Shown here: positions 8,253 through 15,769 of the stretch, piece by piece
How positions within the stretch are numbered: the first letter of the stretch is position 1
Layout of the letters: each line of letters opens with the position of its first letter
Origin: Waddlia sp964635295
GTDB lineage: Bacteria; Chlamydiota; Chlamydiia; Chlamydiales; Waddliaceae
DNA: 31,046 nucleotides
Assembly (NCBI GenBank): GCA_964635295.1
Contig: CAZWOB010000020.1
Location: forward strand, 1 to 31,046
Reading direction: 5' to 3'
Program-made: the position numbers and the translations under genes
Notes under the pieces: generated by a model
Told to the model about the DNA's origin: nothing
The model's database searches: none
What the model saw: only the letters and a program-made list of their open reading frames with translations

Positions 8253-9449
8253 TTAATAGCTGTAAGCGCTTTTCCTGATCGTCTGCGGCGTTTTCGCGGA
8301 ACGTTCCAGAGCCGCCTGACCGACACGCTTCCCTAGCTCAAATCCAGAGGTGTGATCCGCTGGATAGTGGATCCCGCCCCAAATGCGGGACATCCCTGCT
8401 TCATCAGCAAGCTGCCACCATTTCTCTTTATCCTGTGGGAAATAGCTAGACAAGACAGTTGCTGCAGTCGCAGAAATCGTCGAGTGCGCGGAAGGGTAGC
8501 TGGGGTGGTTCGGAATCACGACCAACGGGTTGACCTCGTTGTCCCTCTGACTTGGGCGCATCACCCAATAGGTGTACTTGGAGTTGAACGCCGCCGCGTT
8601 GGAATCTGCTAGCGCCGATAGAAATTGCGCACGGATGAAAAGCTGTGCCATCACGGGATAATTGTTCTTTTTCAGGTAGTTGTCCAGGATATGCTCCCAA
8701 CTTCCCGCTTCAAGAGATGTAAGTCCGGCCCACTCAAAGACGGCTTGAGTTTTTTCATTGGTCAGGTGGTCCTGTTCATCTTTTATTTCGTCGCACTGCT
8801 CTTCCCAAAAGTTTTCAACGTTTTCCGGCTGTTCGGCAACATACTCATCGGAGGAGGCTAAAAACCAGGTTTTGGCCGAACCGTAGTTGAGGCCTCTGTA
8901 CCCGGGACTTGTCGGAGTCCACATCTTTTCCCCTTTTTTGATGGGATAGTCCGCGATCTGTTCTCTATCCTCTTGCAGCCGCTGTGCAAGTTTGCTGACA
9001 ACAAGCGCGGCAATGCTGCTGGAATAAACATCGAAACAACTCTCATCTGCTGATGGAAGACTGGCATCCGAGATGAACAGCTGCAATGTCCAAAGCGTGA
9101 CAGGACGCAGGTCTCCCGTTGTTTTTCCGGTCGTCAGATAGCTGAGCCAGGCGAAGTCCTTTTGGGCGTTAGCTAAATAGGGAGGTATAATGGTTTGATC
9201 AATACCTGAGAGTTCTGTCGACCTCAATAGATAGTTGACTTCCTTGGTCAGCTTCGCTAATTGTTCTTCGCTGAACTGCTCCTGAGGCTTAGGAAGGATG
9301 CCCAGCGTCTCAATCTCTTGCGGAGAATAGGTAAAGGTCAGTTGGCTGTTTTCGGGTTTGATGTTTCGCATGTCAAGATTGCCGTAGAGACCGGCACTGA
9401 CAATAATGAAGAGGAATGCAGTGGAAAACAAAACGATCTTTTTTTTCAT
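8253..9449 (-). CDS. Exported PAP2-superfamily / vanadium-haloperoxidase-like phosphatase
   Basis: 398 residues with an N-terminal signal or anchor segment (MKKKIVLFSTAFLFIIVSAG), so the enzyme acts outside the inner membrane. The three PAP2 motifs are intact: K291-x6-RP (KYTYWVMRP), PSAH (319-322) and SRIWGGIHYPAD (354-365). The spacing matches vanadium-dependent haloperoxidases and related acid phosphatases. The long helical N-terminal domain fits the haloperoxidase-like branch better than small lipid phosphatases. The start at 9449 has a GAGG Shine-Dalgarno. It is separated from the upstream Cys-rich peptide gene by an intrinsic terminator and converges on the oxidase. Whether it is a phosphatase or a peroxidase cannot be decided by eye. 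Confidence 0.85.
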   Translation of the reverse strand: MKKKIVLFSTAFLFIIVSAGLYGNLDMRNIKPENSQLTFTYSPQEIETLGILPKPQEQFSEEQLAKLTKEVNYLLRSTELSGIDQTIIPPYLANAQKDFAWLSYLTTGKTTGDLRPVTLWTLQLFISDASLPSADESCFDVYSSSIAALVVSKLAQRLQEDREQIADYPIKKGEKMWTPTSPGYRGLNYGSAKTWFLASSDEYVAEQPENVENFWEEQCDEIKDEQDHLTNEKTQAVFEWAGLTSLEAGSWEHILDNYLKKNNYPVMAQLFIRAQFLSALADSNAAAFNSKYTYWVMRPSQRDNEVNPLVVIPNHPSYPSAHSTISATAATVLSSYFPQDKEKWWQLADEAGMSRIWGGIHYPADHTSGFELGKRVGQAALERSAKTPQTIRKSAYSY

Positions 9450-9469
9450 AGTTGCCTCGTTAACTTTAT

Positions 9470-9501
9470 TTAAAAAGAGCCGCTATACAAAGTATAGCGG
9501 C
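9470..9501 (-). terminator. Intrinsic terminator after the Cys-rich peptide gene
   Basis: A perfect 10-bp inverted repeat, GCCGCTATAC (9479-9488) and GTATAGCGGC (9492-9501), with a 3-base loop. Read on the minus strand it is followed by TCTTTTTAAAT. It lies 16 bases after the peptide stop and 20 bases before the PAP2 gene start, so it isolates the small gene. Confidence 0.85.
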
Positions 9502-9517
9502 GTTAAAATTCAGGTGC

Positions 9518-9700
9518 CTAGCAGCCGTCGCACACATCGTCTTCACAGCAGGTGCCGCACCAGTCACAGCAGCAAAACAGACCAAAAAGACTTGGGTCAT
9601 CCACGCCAAGATCTGTGCTGACGACAGCATTTGCCTGAGAAAACATCAGTGCAGACGCTGTAAATAATGTGATTCCTAAATTTCTTATTAGCTTATTCAT
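9518..9700 (-). CDS. Secreted cysteine-rich small peptide (60 aa)
   Basis: I do not recognise the family. The 60 residues start with a clear signal peptide (MNKLIRNLGI...SQANA), leaving a mature peptide of about 35 residues. The acidic C-terminal part carries eight cysteines at 43, 44, 45, 48, 51, 52, 57 and 60, including a CCC run and the final residue. The start at 9700 has an AGGTAGG Shine-Dalgarno, and a good promoter and terminator bracket the gene, so it is probably a real monocistronic gene. The cysteines could bind metal, which would suit the nearby copper oxidase, or form disulfides in an envelope or secreted peptide. Neither is shown by the sequence. Confidence 0.75.
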   Translation of the reverse strand: MNKLIRNLGITLFTASALMFSQANAVVSTDLGVDDPSLFGLFCCCDWCGTCCEDDVCDGC

Positions 9701-9771
9701 GAATACCTACCTAACTTTTATTGTGAAATTATCAGGAAGGGCAAGAAATCTAACCTGCCCCTCCATCCTCG

Positions 9772-9800
9772 ATCTTAGTAGACAGGTCGATATGTGTCAA
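9772..9800 (-). promoter_or_regulatory. Sigma70-type promoter of the Cys-rich peptide gene
   Basis: On the minus strand, TTGACA (9800-9795) is a perfect -35 box. It is followed by a 17-base spacer and TAAGAT (9777-9772) as -10, with 4 of 6 matches. Transcription would start near 9765, giving a leader of about 65 bases. Confidence 0.6.
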
Positions 9801-9831
9801 ATTTTCATTTAAATGTATAAGGAGTAGCGGT

Positions 9832-10899
9832 TTATTGAGCTCTTAACCGATCGATCTCGGCAAGATACTCTTCAAAAACCTGATCTCTCAACATGTTCTG
9901 GACTGCGCCGGCAGCCTTGACCAACGCTTGATCTCCTTCAGGATTTCGATCGGGATGGTTATCAAGAAATATTCTTTTGAGGCGCTGTTTGATCTGTTGC
10001 GGGTTATCTCGCACAGTGTTGAGGCCGAGCTGGGTGACGAAGCCTTCTTGCGGTGCGTGGTCCCTGGCAAGTCGGTGTACGGCCTGGTGTTGACGCCGCT
10101 CCATTCTTGCAGCTTCTGCATCAGGGGAATCGTCATCAATCCTCTCGCGTTGGATCATCAATTGATAGATTCGCAAGGCAATTTTTAAAGTATTGCTCTG
10201 ACTCAGAATGGTCATTGATTCCCTGTCAATGAGGACTTCTCTTAGGGATCGACCGTTTGCCTGATAAATTCCCCGCAGAAGAAGAGTGAGGACAAACAGC
10301 TGTTTTTGTGGATGATCTCCGGCCATCTCCCGCGCTTCCTGATAAAGGTGTTCTTTGTTCTGTACAATGCGGGATGTCAAAATTCGAAGTTCATAAAGCT
10401 TGACCGCTGCCTCTATTCTTCCGCTGCAGCATAGCCTTTGTCTAAGCGATCGGATTTGAATGGCATCGGAGAGTGACAAGCCTTCTTCTCGATAAAAGGC
10501 CCTTATGTTATTCAGAAACGGTGAGATCGCTCCACCCGAATCATCCCAGATTGCACCTCTGTTCTCTAACAGGGAGTTTGTCAAGCGGACAAGTTTTTCT
10601 GTTTTGGTTTCGACAACGGGAGTGGAAGGCTCGACAGGTCTTGGAATCGCATTTGCAGAAGAGCGGTCAGCGCGGTCCGCAGTACAGTCGTTCGCGGGTT
10701 TTAAAATTTCGACGGTTTTGCGGAAAGCGGCAAACCCGCCTGTAAAAAGGAGAAAGGGGGTGAAAAGAGCTCCGAAAAAGGCGGCTGCGACCGCTGCTGT
10801 TTTTTTCCAACCTTTGAGTTCCTTGAAATCGGAAGCTGCTTGGGATAGCCCATTATCAAAGGGATTAAAATATGAAATGCCTTCTGTTATTTTTTGCAT
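9832..10899 (-). CDS. Membrane-lobe protein with C-terminal J-domain (effector-like)
   Basis: 355 residues. Near the N-terminus is one hydrophobic lobe (about 33-58), flanked by basic residues and followed by a proline/threonine-rich linker (about 70-100). No cleavable signal is apparent, and the layout resembles membrane-inserted secreted proteins of chlamydiae. The middle is helical and unassigned. Residues about 291-348 read as a J-domain: helix II IKQRLKRIFLDNHPD, the invariant HPD at 315-317, then RNPEGDQALVKAAGAVQNML and a helix ending EEYLAEIDRL. There is no zinc finger or G/F region, so it is not DnaJ itself. J-domains stimulate Hsp70 ATPase; the partner could be bacterial DnaK or a host Hsp70. 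It is the first of three consecutive minus-strand effector-like genes when read from the left. Confidence 0.75.
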   Translation of the reverse strand: MQKITEGISYFNPFDNGLSQAASDFKELKGWKKTAAVAAAFFGALFTPFLLFTGGFAAFRKTVEILKPANDCTADRADRSSANAIPRPVEPSTPVVETKTEKLVRLTNSLLENRGAIWDDSGGAISPFLNNIRAFYREEGLSLSDAIQIRSLRQRLCCSGRIEAAVKLYELRILTSRIVQNKEHLYQEAREMAGDHPQKQLFVLTLLLRGIYQANGRSLREVLIDRESMTILSQSNTLKIALRIYQLMIQRERIDDDSPDAEAARMERRQHQAVHRLARDHAPQEGFVTQLGLNTVRDNPQQIKQRLKRIFLDNHPDRNPEGDQALVKAAGAVQNMLRDQVFEEYLAEIDRLRAQ

Positions 10900-11138
10900 A
10901 ATTCAACCATTAATTTGATGATTATAATTTAACAAACGATGATTATTATATGATTTAGATAATATTAAGCTTTTGTAAAAATTGGATCATTCGGAAAATG
11001 AGTACCTGGATATCATATAAAAAACAGGATAAACAGGATCGCAAGCGGCAGGATAAGAAAGATTATATACTGAATTGAGTTCAAAATTTGTTTTATGACC
11101 TCATCGACTTGCTACTGGATTTCTCCGGATGAACGTGT
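10900..11138. other. AT-rich intergenic region upstream of the J-domain gene
   Basis: 239 bases without a gene. The part near 10900-10970 is very AT-rich and contains two perfect minus-strand TATAAT boxes (10926-10921 and 10950-10945), without a good -35. A tandem 9-mer AAACAGGAT occurs at 11022-11030 and 11031-11039, with a further CAGGAT just beyond. No terminator hairpin for the RasGEF gene was seen. Confidence 0.4.
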
Positions 11139-13433
11139 TTATTTCGGTTTATTTGGTGGACTGATGTGAACGGAAATGAAGTAGCATTTCTCGTCATTCG
11201 GCAGCTGTTCCCATTCTTCAGGTTCCCAGTCGGAGAGAACGCCAAACTCGTTTTTCTGTGGTGGTTGCGTTAAGGATCCTTCAAAGTCGAAATTTCTCAA
11301 AACATCCAGACTATCGGTGAGATAGGCGTTAATGGGAACGCCAACCTTAAGGAATTGTGTCATTTTCCTAAATTCTTCCACTTTTTCAGCAACCAGTTTT
11401 ATCTGTTCATCAGTGACCTTGGTATCCGTAGCCATTGTAAAATCGCTTTGGAAAAGCGCGATGTGCGGAATAAATGGACGGCCGCAGGAGGCCATCGATT
11501 CTCGATAATTGTGATAGTTCGCTTCAGGACTGAAGAGAGCTTTTAAACGCTCAAAGTCCCGCTTCGATTGGGACGGAAGATAGCTGAAGAGTGATTTTAA
11601 GCGGCTGATCGAACTACCCATGAATCCAAAAAAGACGGAACGTGCGACATGGTAATTTGCGACAGGGCCGTCAAGGGCGAAGATGGCAAATTGGATGGCA
11701 TTGCAAACAATTTTTCTTTGGAGTTTTTCATCGGGCGTATTTAATATTTCCGCGACTATCATCTCTCCAATGCGGATGCAAAGGGTGTTCAGCGTCAGAG
11801 GAGGCAGGTCTGAGGAAGATGACGCCGCACCGGTTAGATCTATCTCCTCAACGGAACGAGGGCTTTCAGAGAGGGAAAGGTCTGAACCGGTAGAAGATTG
11901 TAAAACATGGGATCCGCTTCCGTCTTTCTTTAAGGGGTTAATCTGGTTCTTAGTGAAAGAACTGATGTGGGATCTGCTCCTGGGTTTTTTTATTCGGGAA
12001 TGTGATTTCATAGAGGAGGATAAGACAGGAGCTGATGCAGATGATGAGCAGGCTTCAAGGGCAGGATGTGAGTCCGGTTTCTCGCGAGGGATAAATTTTT
12101 CGATCTTTTTACACACTTCATAGATGTCTAAATGGCGGTACATCTGCACGCAAGCGATATTCAACTGAGACAACATCAGCTGCATTTGTTGAGGGGATAG
12201 GTCACCGTGGAGCATCTTTTTCCATGAATCCGTAATTGGTTCATGTTTGACATGACCGGCTTTTGATAAGAGATTGATTTGCTGCGCAAGCCTGGGGACT
12301 ATTTTATAGAATTCTTTAGCAGTTGATGTGGTCTTGTATACTTCCCATAGCAGCTTAAGGCACGCATCCAGTAATTTGTCACCGCGTTTTGCGAAACGTT
12401 GAGAAAGGTGGCCAACATGAGAGGACAACAGGGCTTTTCTTTGTTCGGGAGGAAGAAGCATAATTGTCGGTTCGTCTAAAATTGTCTGGACTAGTTTCTG
12501 TTCTTTCTTTTCCGTAGATGCCGATGTCTGCTTCAGATCCACTTCTGAGATCGTAGACTTTGCAGGAGAGGGGGGGCGGCAATAGGGGAAGAATTTTTCA
12601 TGGACGTAAGAATGGATCCAGGTTAAAGGCTCGTAAAAAGGGAGGGTGTCAGGATTGGATGCACTGATGATCCGATCCCTTAAATCCCTGGCGGATAGAT
12701 TGGGTTTTTGACCGCCTTCTGTTTGGAAAAAGAGGTTGAACATGACAGTGATATTATCGATGAGGGGAGAATGGAAAGTCAGGGCTAAAGGATAGTAGAT
12801 CTCTGAAGGGAGGTCTAACCCTCTTCCAGGAGAATCTGATCCTGAATCAGAGTCTGTTTTTGGGTAGAACTCAACCTGGGACGCAACTCTTTTTAGATGA
12901 TGAACTGTACGATACATCAAAAGCGGCGGCAAAGAGACCAGCTCTTTCAGGCTGCTACCCGCTTCATCGGGTTCGGCATTGAGTGCGACCCTGTGTGGAA
13001 TCGACAGTTTGCCACTGAGCTCGCAAAACCTGAAATAGGCGATGGTATTGACTTTCCAATAGGGATCAAACCCTGTTGTGAACATCTCGTTGATGTCCTT
13101 AAACAAAACGTCCGTATCAAATCCCATGTAACGCCCGATATCCAGCAGTTCGGCAACCTTGACCTCATTACCTATGATCGCATAGGCCATGAACAGATCT
13201 CTGAAGGTGCGTTTAAGGGTTCGGGTGCATTCCCTCGACCCTAGTTTGTTATCAGGTGAGTCGATGATTGCAGCTGCATGTTGATGCGAGTATTCTTTGA
13301 ATATAGAGTCGACAATGGGGAGTGTGGTGTCGGGAAAATGAGTAGATAGGCTATGCCAGCCATCTGAAGCAATAAGCGGGATGACAGCGTGCTCATCAAC
13401 AATGGTAATCTCAGACGATGACGCTGCAGACAT
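11139..13433 (-). CDS. RasGEF-domain protein, probable secreted effector
   Basis: 764 residues, no signal peptide or membrane segment. The C-terminal half reads as a Ras guanine-nucleotide exchange domain (CDC25 homology). An opening helix LSQLNIACVQMYRHLDIYEV (421-440) is followed, after an insert, by LNTLCIRIGEMIVAEIL (548-564), FFGFMGSSISRLKSLFSYLP (601-620), FERLKALFSPEANYHNYRES (627-646) and FIPHIALFQSDFT (654-666). These track the eukaryotic pattern of a short segment ending in P-I-x-RLK, then xNYR, IPxLGxxLxDLT. A Ser-rich, basic insert of about 100 residues (449-545) splits the domain. Residues 225-285 could be a diverged REM/RasGEF_N module. Such domains occur in bacteria mainly as host-directed effectors, for example in Legionella. 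The host target is unknown. Confidence 0.8.
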   Translation of the reverse strand: MSAASSSEITIVDEHAVIPLIASDGWHSLSTHFPDTTLPIVDSIFKEYSHQHAAAIIDSPDNKLGSRECTRTLKRTFRDLFMAYAIIGNEVKVAELLDIGRYMGFDTDVLFKDINEMFTTGFDPYWKVNTIAYFRFCELSGKLSIPHRVALNAEPDEAGSSLKELVSLPPLLMYRTVHHLKRVASQVEFYPKTDSDSGSDSPGRGLDLPSEIYYPLALTFHSPLIDNITVMFNLFFQTEGGQKPNLSARDLRDRIISASNPDTLPFYEPLTWIHSYVHEKFFPYCRPPSPAKSTISEVDLKQTSASTEKKEQKLVQTILDEPTIMLLPPEQRKALLSSHVGHLSQRFAKRGDKLLDACLKLLWEVYKTTSTAKEFYKIVPRLAQQINLLSKAGHVKHEPITDSWKKMLHGDLSPQQMQLMLSQLNIACVQMYRHLDIYEVCKKIEKFIPREKPDSHPALEACSSSASAPVLSSSMKSHSRIKKPRSRSHISSFTKNQINPLKKDGSGSHVLQSSTGSDLSLSESPRSVEEIDLTGAASSSSDLPPLTLNTLCIRIGEMIVAEILNTPDEKLQRKIVCNAIQFAIFALDGPVANYHVARSVFFGFMGSSISRLKSLFSYLPSQSKRDFERLKALFSPEANYHNYRESMASCGRPFIPHIALFQSDFTMATDTKVTDEQIKLVAEKVEEFRKMTQFLKVGVPINAYLTDSLDVLRNFDFEGSLTQPPQKNEFGVLSDWEPEEWEQLPNDEKCYFISVHISPPNKPK

Positions 13434-13499
13434 GGCAATCTCTCCGGGTTAACTATAGATACTGTATTTTCATTGCTATTTGTTGTCTATTCAAGACTT

Positions 13500-13546
13500 A
13501 GAGAGTGTCTACAATCTAAACTTCATTTACTTTGTAGACACCCTCT
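13500..13546. repeat. 15-bp imperfect inverted repeat between two effector genes
   Basis: AGAGAGTGTCTACAA (13500-13514) and TTGTAGACACCCTCT (13532-13546) pair with a single mismatch across a 17-base loop. It lies downstream of the P-loop protein gene and upstream of the RasGEF gene, both minus strand. No T-run follows on either strand, so it may be a weak terminator. Alternatively, the GAGWGTGTCTACAA arms may be remnants of insertion-sequence ends. Confidence 0.45.
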
Positions 13547-13579
13547 TAAATTGAAACATGATAAATTTAGTTATTGCTA

Positions 13580-15607
13580 TTAATTACCAACAGAGATTTT
13601 GAGTTGGGCTCTCATTTTGTTTTGATTGAGAAATTTCATGAAATCACTGAAAGATTCCACTTTCTGCATATTACCGTCTTTATCTTTGTACTGCATATCT
13701 CCTTGTAGAATTTTATCTTCCACATCAGGTTTTCTCTCGCCATCCGGAATTCCGAAACTGTGGATCGCTTGTTTTTTTCCTTCTGTATCATACCTTTTGA
13801 CCGCATGCCAAAGAGCGACTTCACGTCGAGAGACATGTTTAACGGTTGGATTTCGCGTCGTCTGAACAATTCGCCCGTCTTCTTTAACTTTGACATGCAT
13901 ATTGTCCGACTCGTTTGAGAGGACAAGAGAGCGCTTCGAGGAAGCGCTGCGGAGGAAGAACTCTTTGGCTACTTTCGACATCTTGACGCCCATTCCAAAA
14001 TATTTGGGCTGATATTTTTTCGATTCAAAACCAATGTTACGATTGTTCATAAAGATCTGTCCCATGGAAATCGGAGGTTCTCCCGTCATGTTATTTGCTC
14101 TGCTGTCGCCGTTATATCGGATGGTTTTCTGGAAGGATTTGTCAGCCTTGTCGGATGAGAGTTCACCGGTGTGGTCGGCCCTGACTTCAGCAAATACCTG
14201 GAAGACGTCTTTTCTTTTTCCAAGCTTGGAGAACATCGAACGGAAAGACATTAATCCGCTGATAAAAGTTGCAGGAATCACGACGTGCATATGGTTGCCC
14301 TCGCTCATCGCAGCTTTTTTGACATGGCCTTTGACACTTGTTTTCGTATTGCTTTGAAGGTCTTCAATTCCTGCATATCCTTTGGCGAGCGCGCTTTGCA
14401 AGACCATCTGCCTCATCTGGCATAGCTCCCGATCAAGCCCTCCATCAACAGAGACGACATATGAGTCCTTCCCTGTTTCAGCGGGAAGTGGTTTGCCGGC
14501 CTTTTCTGCTGCGGCAGCTTCTTCCTGTTTTCTTTGTCTCACTTTATCGACAAATTTTCCTCTGGTAAAACTCTTTCCGGCAGCTGAGGGCCCTCCGACA
14601 TACATCACCATTTTTTGCCCCGGACAGGGGTTTGTGTCCTGTTTCTCTGACGCTGCAGCCATGACGGCGTCGCGAAACTCGGTACTGTTGCGTTCTTCTG
14701 CAACAGCATCTTTGTAGAGTTGCAGCAGTTCTTCGTCTCCTCCGAAGAATTCTAATAGTGTTGTTGTAGGGTTTTCTCCATCTGCAGTCTTTTCTGCGGG
14801 AGGGACATCACGCATGCGCTCGGCGAATTTTTCAAGAAATGCAGTTCTTTTTTCCGTCGGAGATTTACCATCAGCTCCTTTTACACAACCTTTGTAAAGG
14901 GCGGCCTCCGCTTTTGCGGAGAGTTCCGGCCTCTCGGCCGATTTAAACCCGGCTTCGGGATCGGCAGGATCGACCGGAACTCGATAGTCTCCAATCGATT
15001 GTGTCGCCTTGCTCGCATCGTATGTGACGTGAATTCCTGTACCATGAGTAACGGGCGATGATTTCCCAGCTTTGGCAGATGACGAGCTGCGCCTCAGTCC
15101 AACCTCTTTTGCTATTTTCGAGCTCGATCTGGACAGCCTTGACCCATGTTTACTTTTGGTTTTACTCGCTTGCTGAACAGATTGTTCTCGTTGCAGTGTG
15201 GCTAAGTCTTTTCCAGAACCGACTCCCTCGCGAGTCGTTTGTGGTGGATCTTTGTCTGCAGATAAATGCGCTTGCCCTATGGAAGATGCGCGTTCCCTTA
15301 CAGAGGTACCACTTCCTTGACCTGAAACACCACTTTCCGTTGTCGGGGTTGGATCAGTTCGTGAAACTGTGTGTTCAGCTGAAAGGTCTGTGGGGGGCTT
15401 GCCGCGAATTCCTTCTCCCGCTGGTGGGATAGTACAGTTAATGCGGCTGATAAATTTTGCAGTTTGACTTGATGCTCCTGTGGTCGGTTGGCCAGTTGCA
15501 GGGGTTGTACCTGTTGTTTTGCTCGTTCCATCTGTTTGAGAAATATCAACGGCAGGCGGCATGACCGTAGAATTGGTCAAAGATGTAACATTTCCTCCAT
15601 TACCCAT
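13580..15607 (-). CDS. Large P-loop protein, zeta-toxin/kinase-like, probable effector
   Basis: 675 residues. The first 230 or so are low-complexity, rich in Ser, Thr, Gly, Pro and Lys, and look disordered, as in many type III or IV secreted proteins. No signal peptide is present. A helical region (about 230-325) precedes a Walker A motif GGPSAAGKS (338-346). A further segment VVSVDGGLDRELCQMRQ (384-400) resembles the Asp-containing second motif of zeta-toxin-type kinases, and KDVFQVFAEVRA (466-477) would be a following core strand with Arg. The C-terminus includes conserved-looking GMGVKMSKVAKEFFLR and EVALWHAVKRY. Zeta-type kinases phosphorylate UDP-activated sugars. No antitoxin gene is adjacent, which argues for an effector and not a toxin-antitoxin pair. 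The fold call is moderate and the substrate unknown. Confidence 0.65.
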   Translation of the reverse strand: MGNGGNVTSLTNSTVMPPAVDISQTDGTSKTTGTTPATGQPTTGASSQTAKFISRINCTIPPAGEGIRGKPPTDLSAEHTVSRTDPTPTTESGVSGQGSGTSVRERASSIGQAHLSADKDPPQTTREGVGSGKDLATLQREQSVQQASKTKSKHGSRLSRSSSKIAKEVGLRRSSSSAKAGKSSPVTHGTGIHVTYDASKATQSIGDYRVPVDPADPEAGFKSAERPELSAKAEAALYKGCVKGADGKSPTEKRTAFLEKFAERMRDVPPAEKTADGENPTTTLLEFFGGDEELLQLYKDAVAEERNSTEFRDAVMAAASEKQDTNPCPGQKMVMYVGGPSAAGKSFTRGKFVDKVRQRKQEEAAAAEKAGKPLPAETGKDSYVVSVDGGLDRELCQMRQMVLQSALAKGYAGIEDLQSNTKTSVKGHVKKAAMSEGNHMHVVIPATFISGLMSFRSMFSKLGKRKDVFQVFAEVRADHTGELSSDKADKSFQKTIRYNGDSRANNMTGEPPISMGQIFMNNRNIGFESKKYQPKYFGMGVKMSKVAKEFFLRSASSKRSLVLSNESDNMHVKVKEDGRIVQTTRNPTVKHVSRREVALWHAVKRYDTEGKKQAIHSFGIPDGERKPDVEDKILQGDMQYKDKDGNMQKVESFSDFMKFLNQNKMRAQLKISVGN

Positions 15608-15769
15608 AATAATATCAAACTGTTTGATTAAAAATAGACTTACTATAATTATAACAAATATTTTATTTTTAAATAAATATTTATATATTTAGTTAATTAA
15701 TGTTGTTTTGGCACGTAATATTCATAAAAACCTAGATAATTACTGTTTTTTGAAGGGAAATATTTTTTT

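Noticed and set aside
8253..9449. Reading the PAP2 protein as a lipid phosphatase of cell-wall recycling
   Set aside because: It lacks the multiple membrane helices of those enzymes. The soluble haloperoxidase-like layout fits better.
10505..10918. 137-residue plus-strand frame
   Set aside because: It is antisense to the N-terminal half of the J-domain protein and has no domain or ribosome site.
11022..11039. Tandem AAACAGGAT as a replication or attachment site
   Set aside because: Two short copies without partner elements are insufficient support.
11683..12123. 146-residue plus-strand frame
   Set aside because: It is antisense to the RasGEF gene, with no recognisable family.
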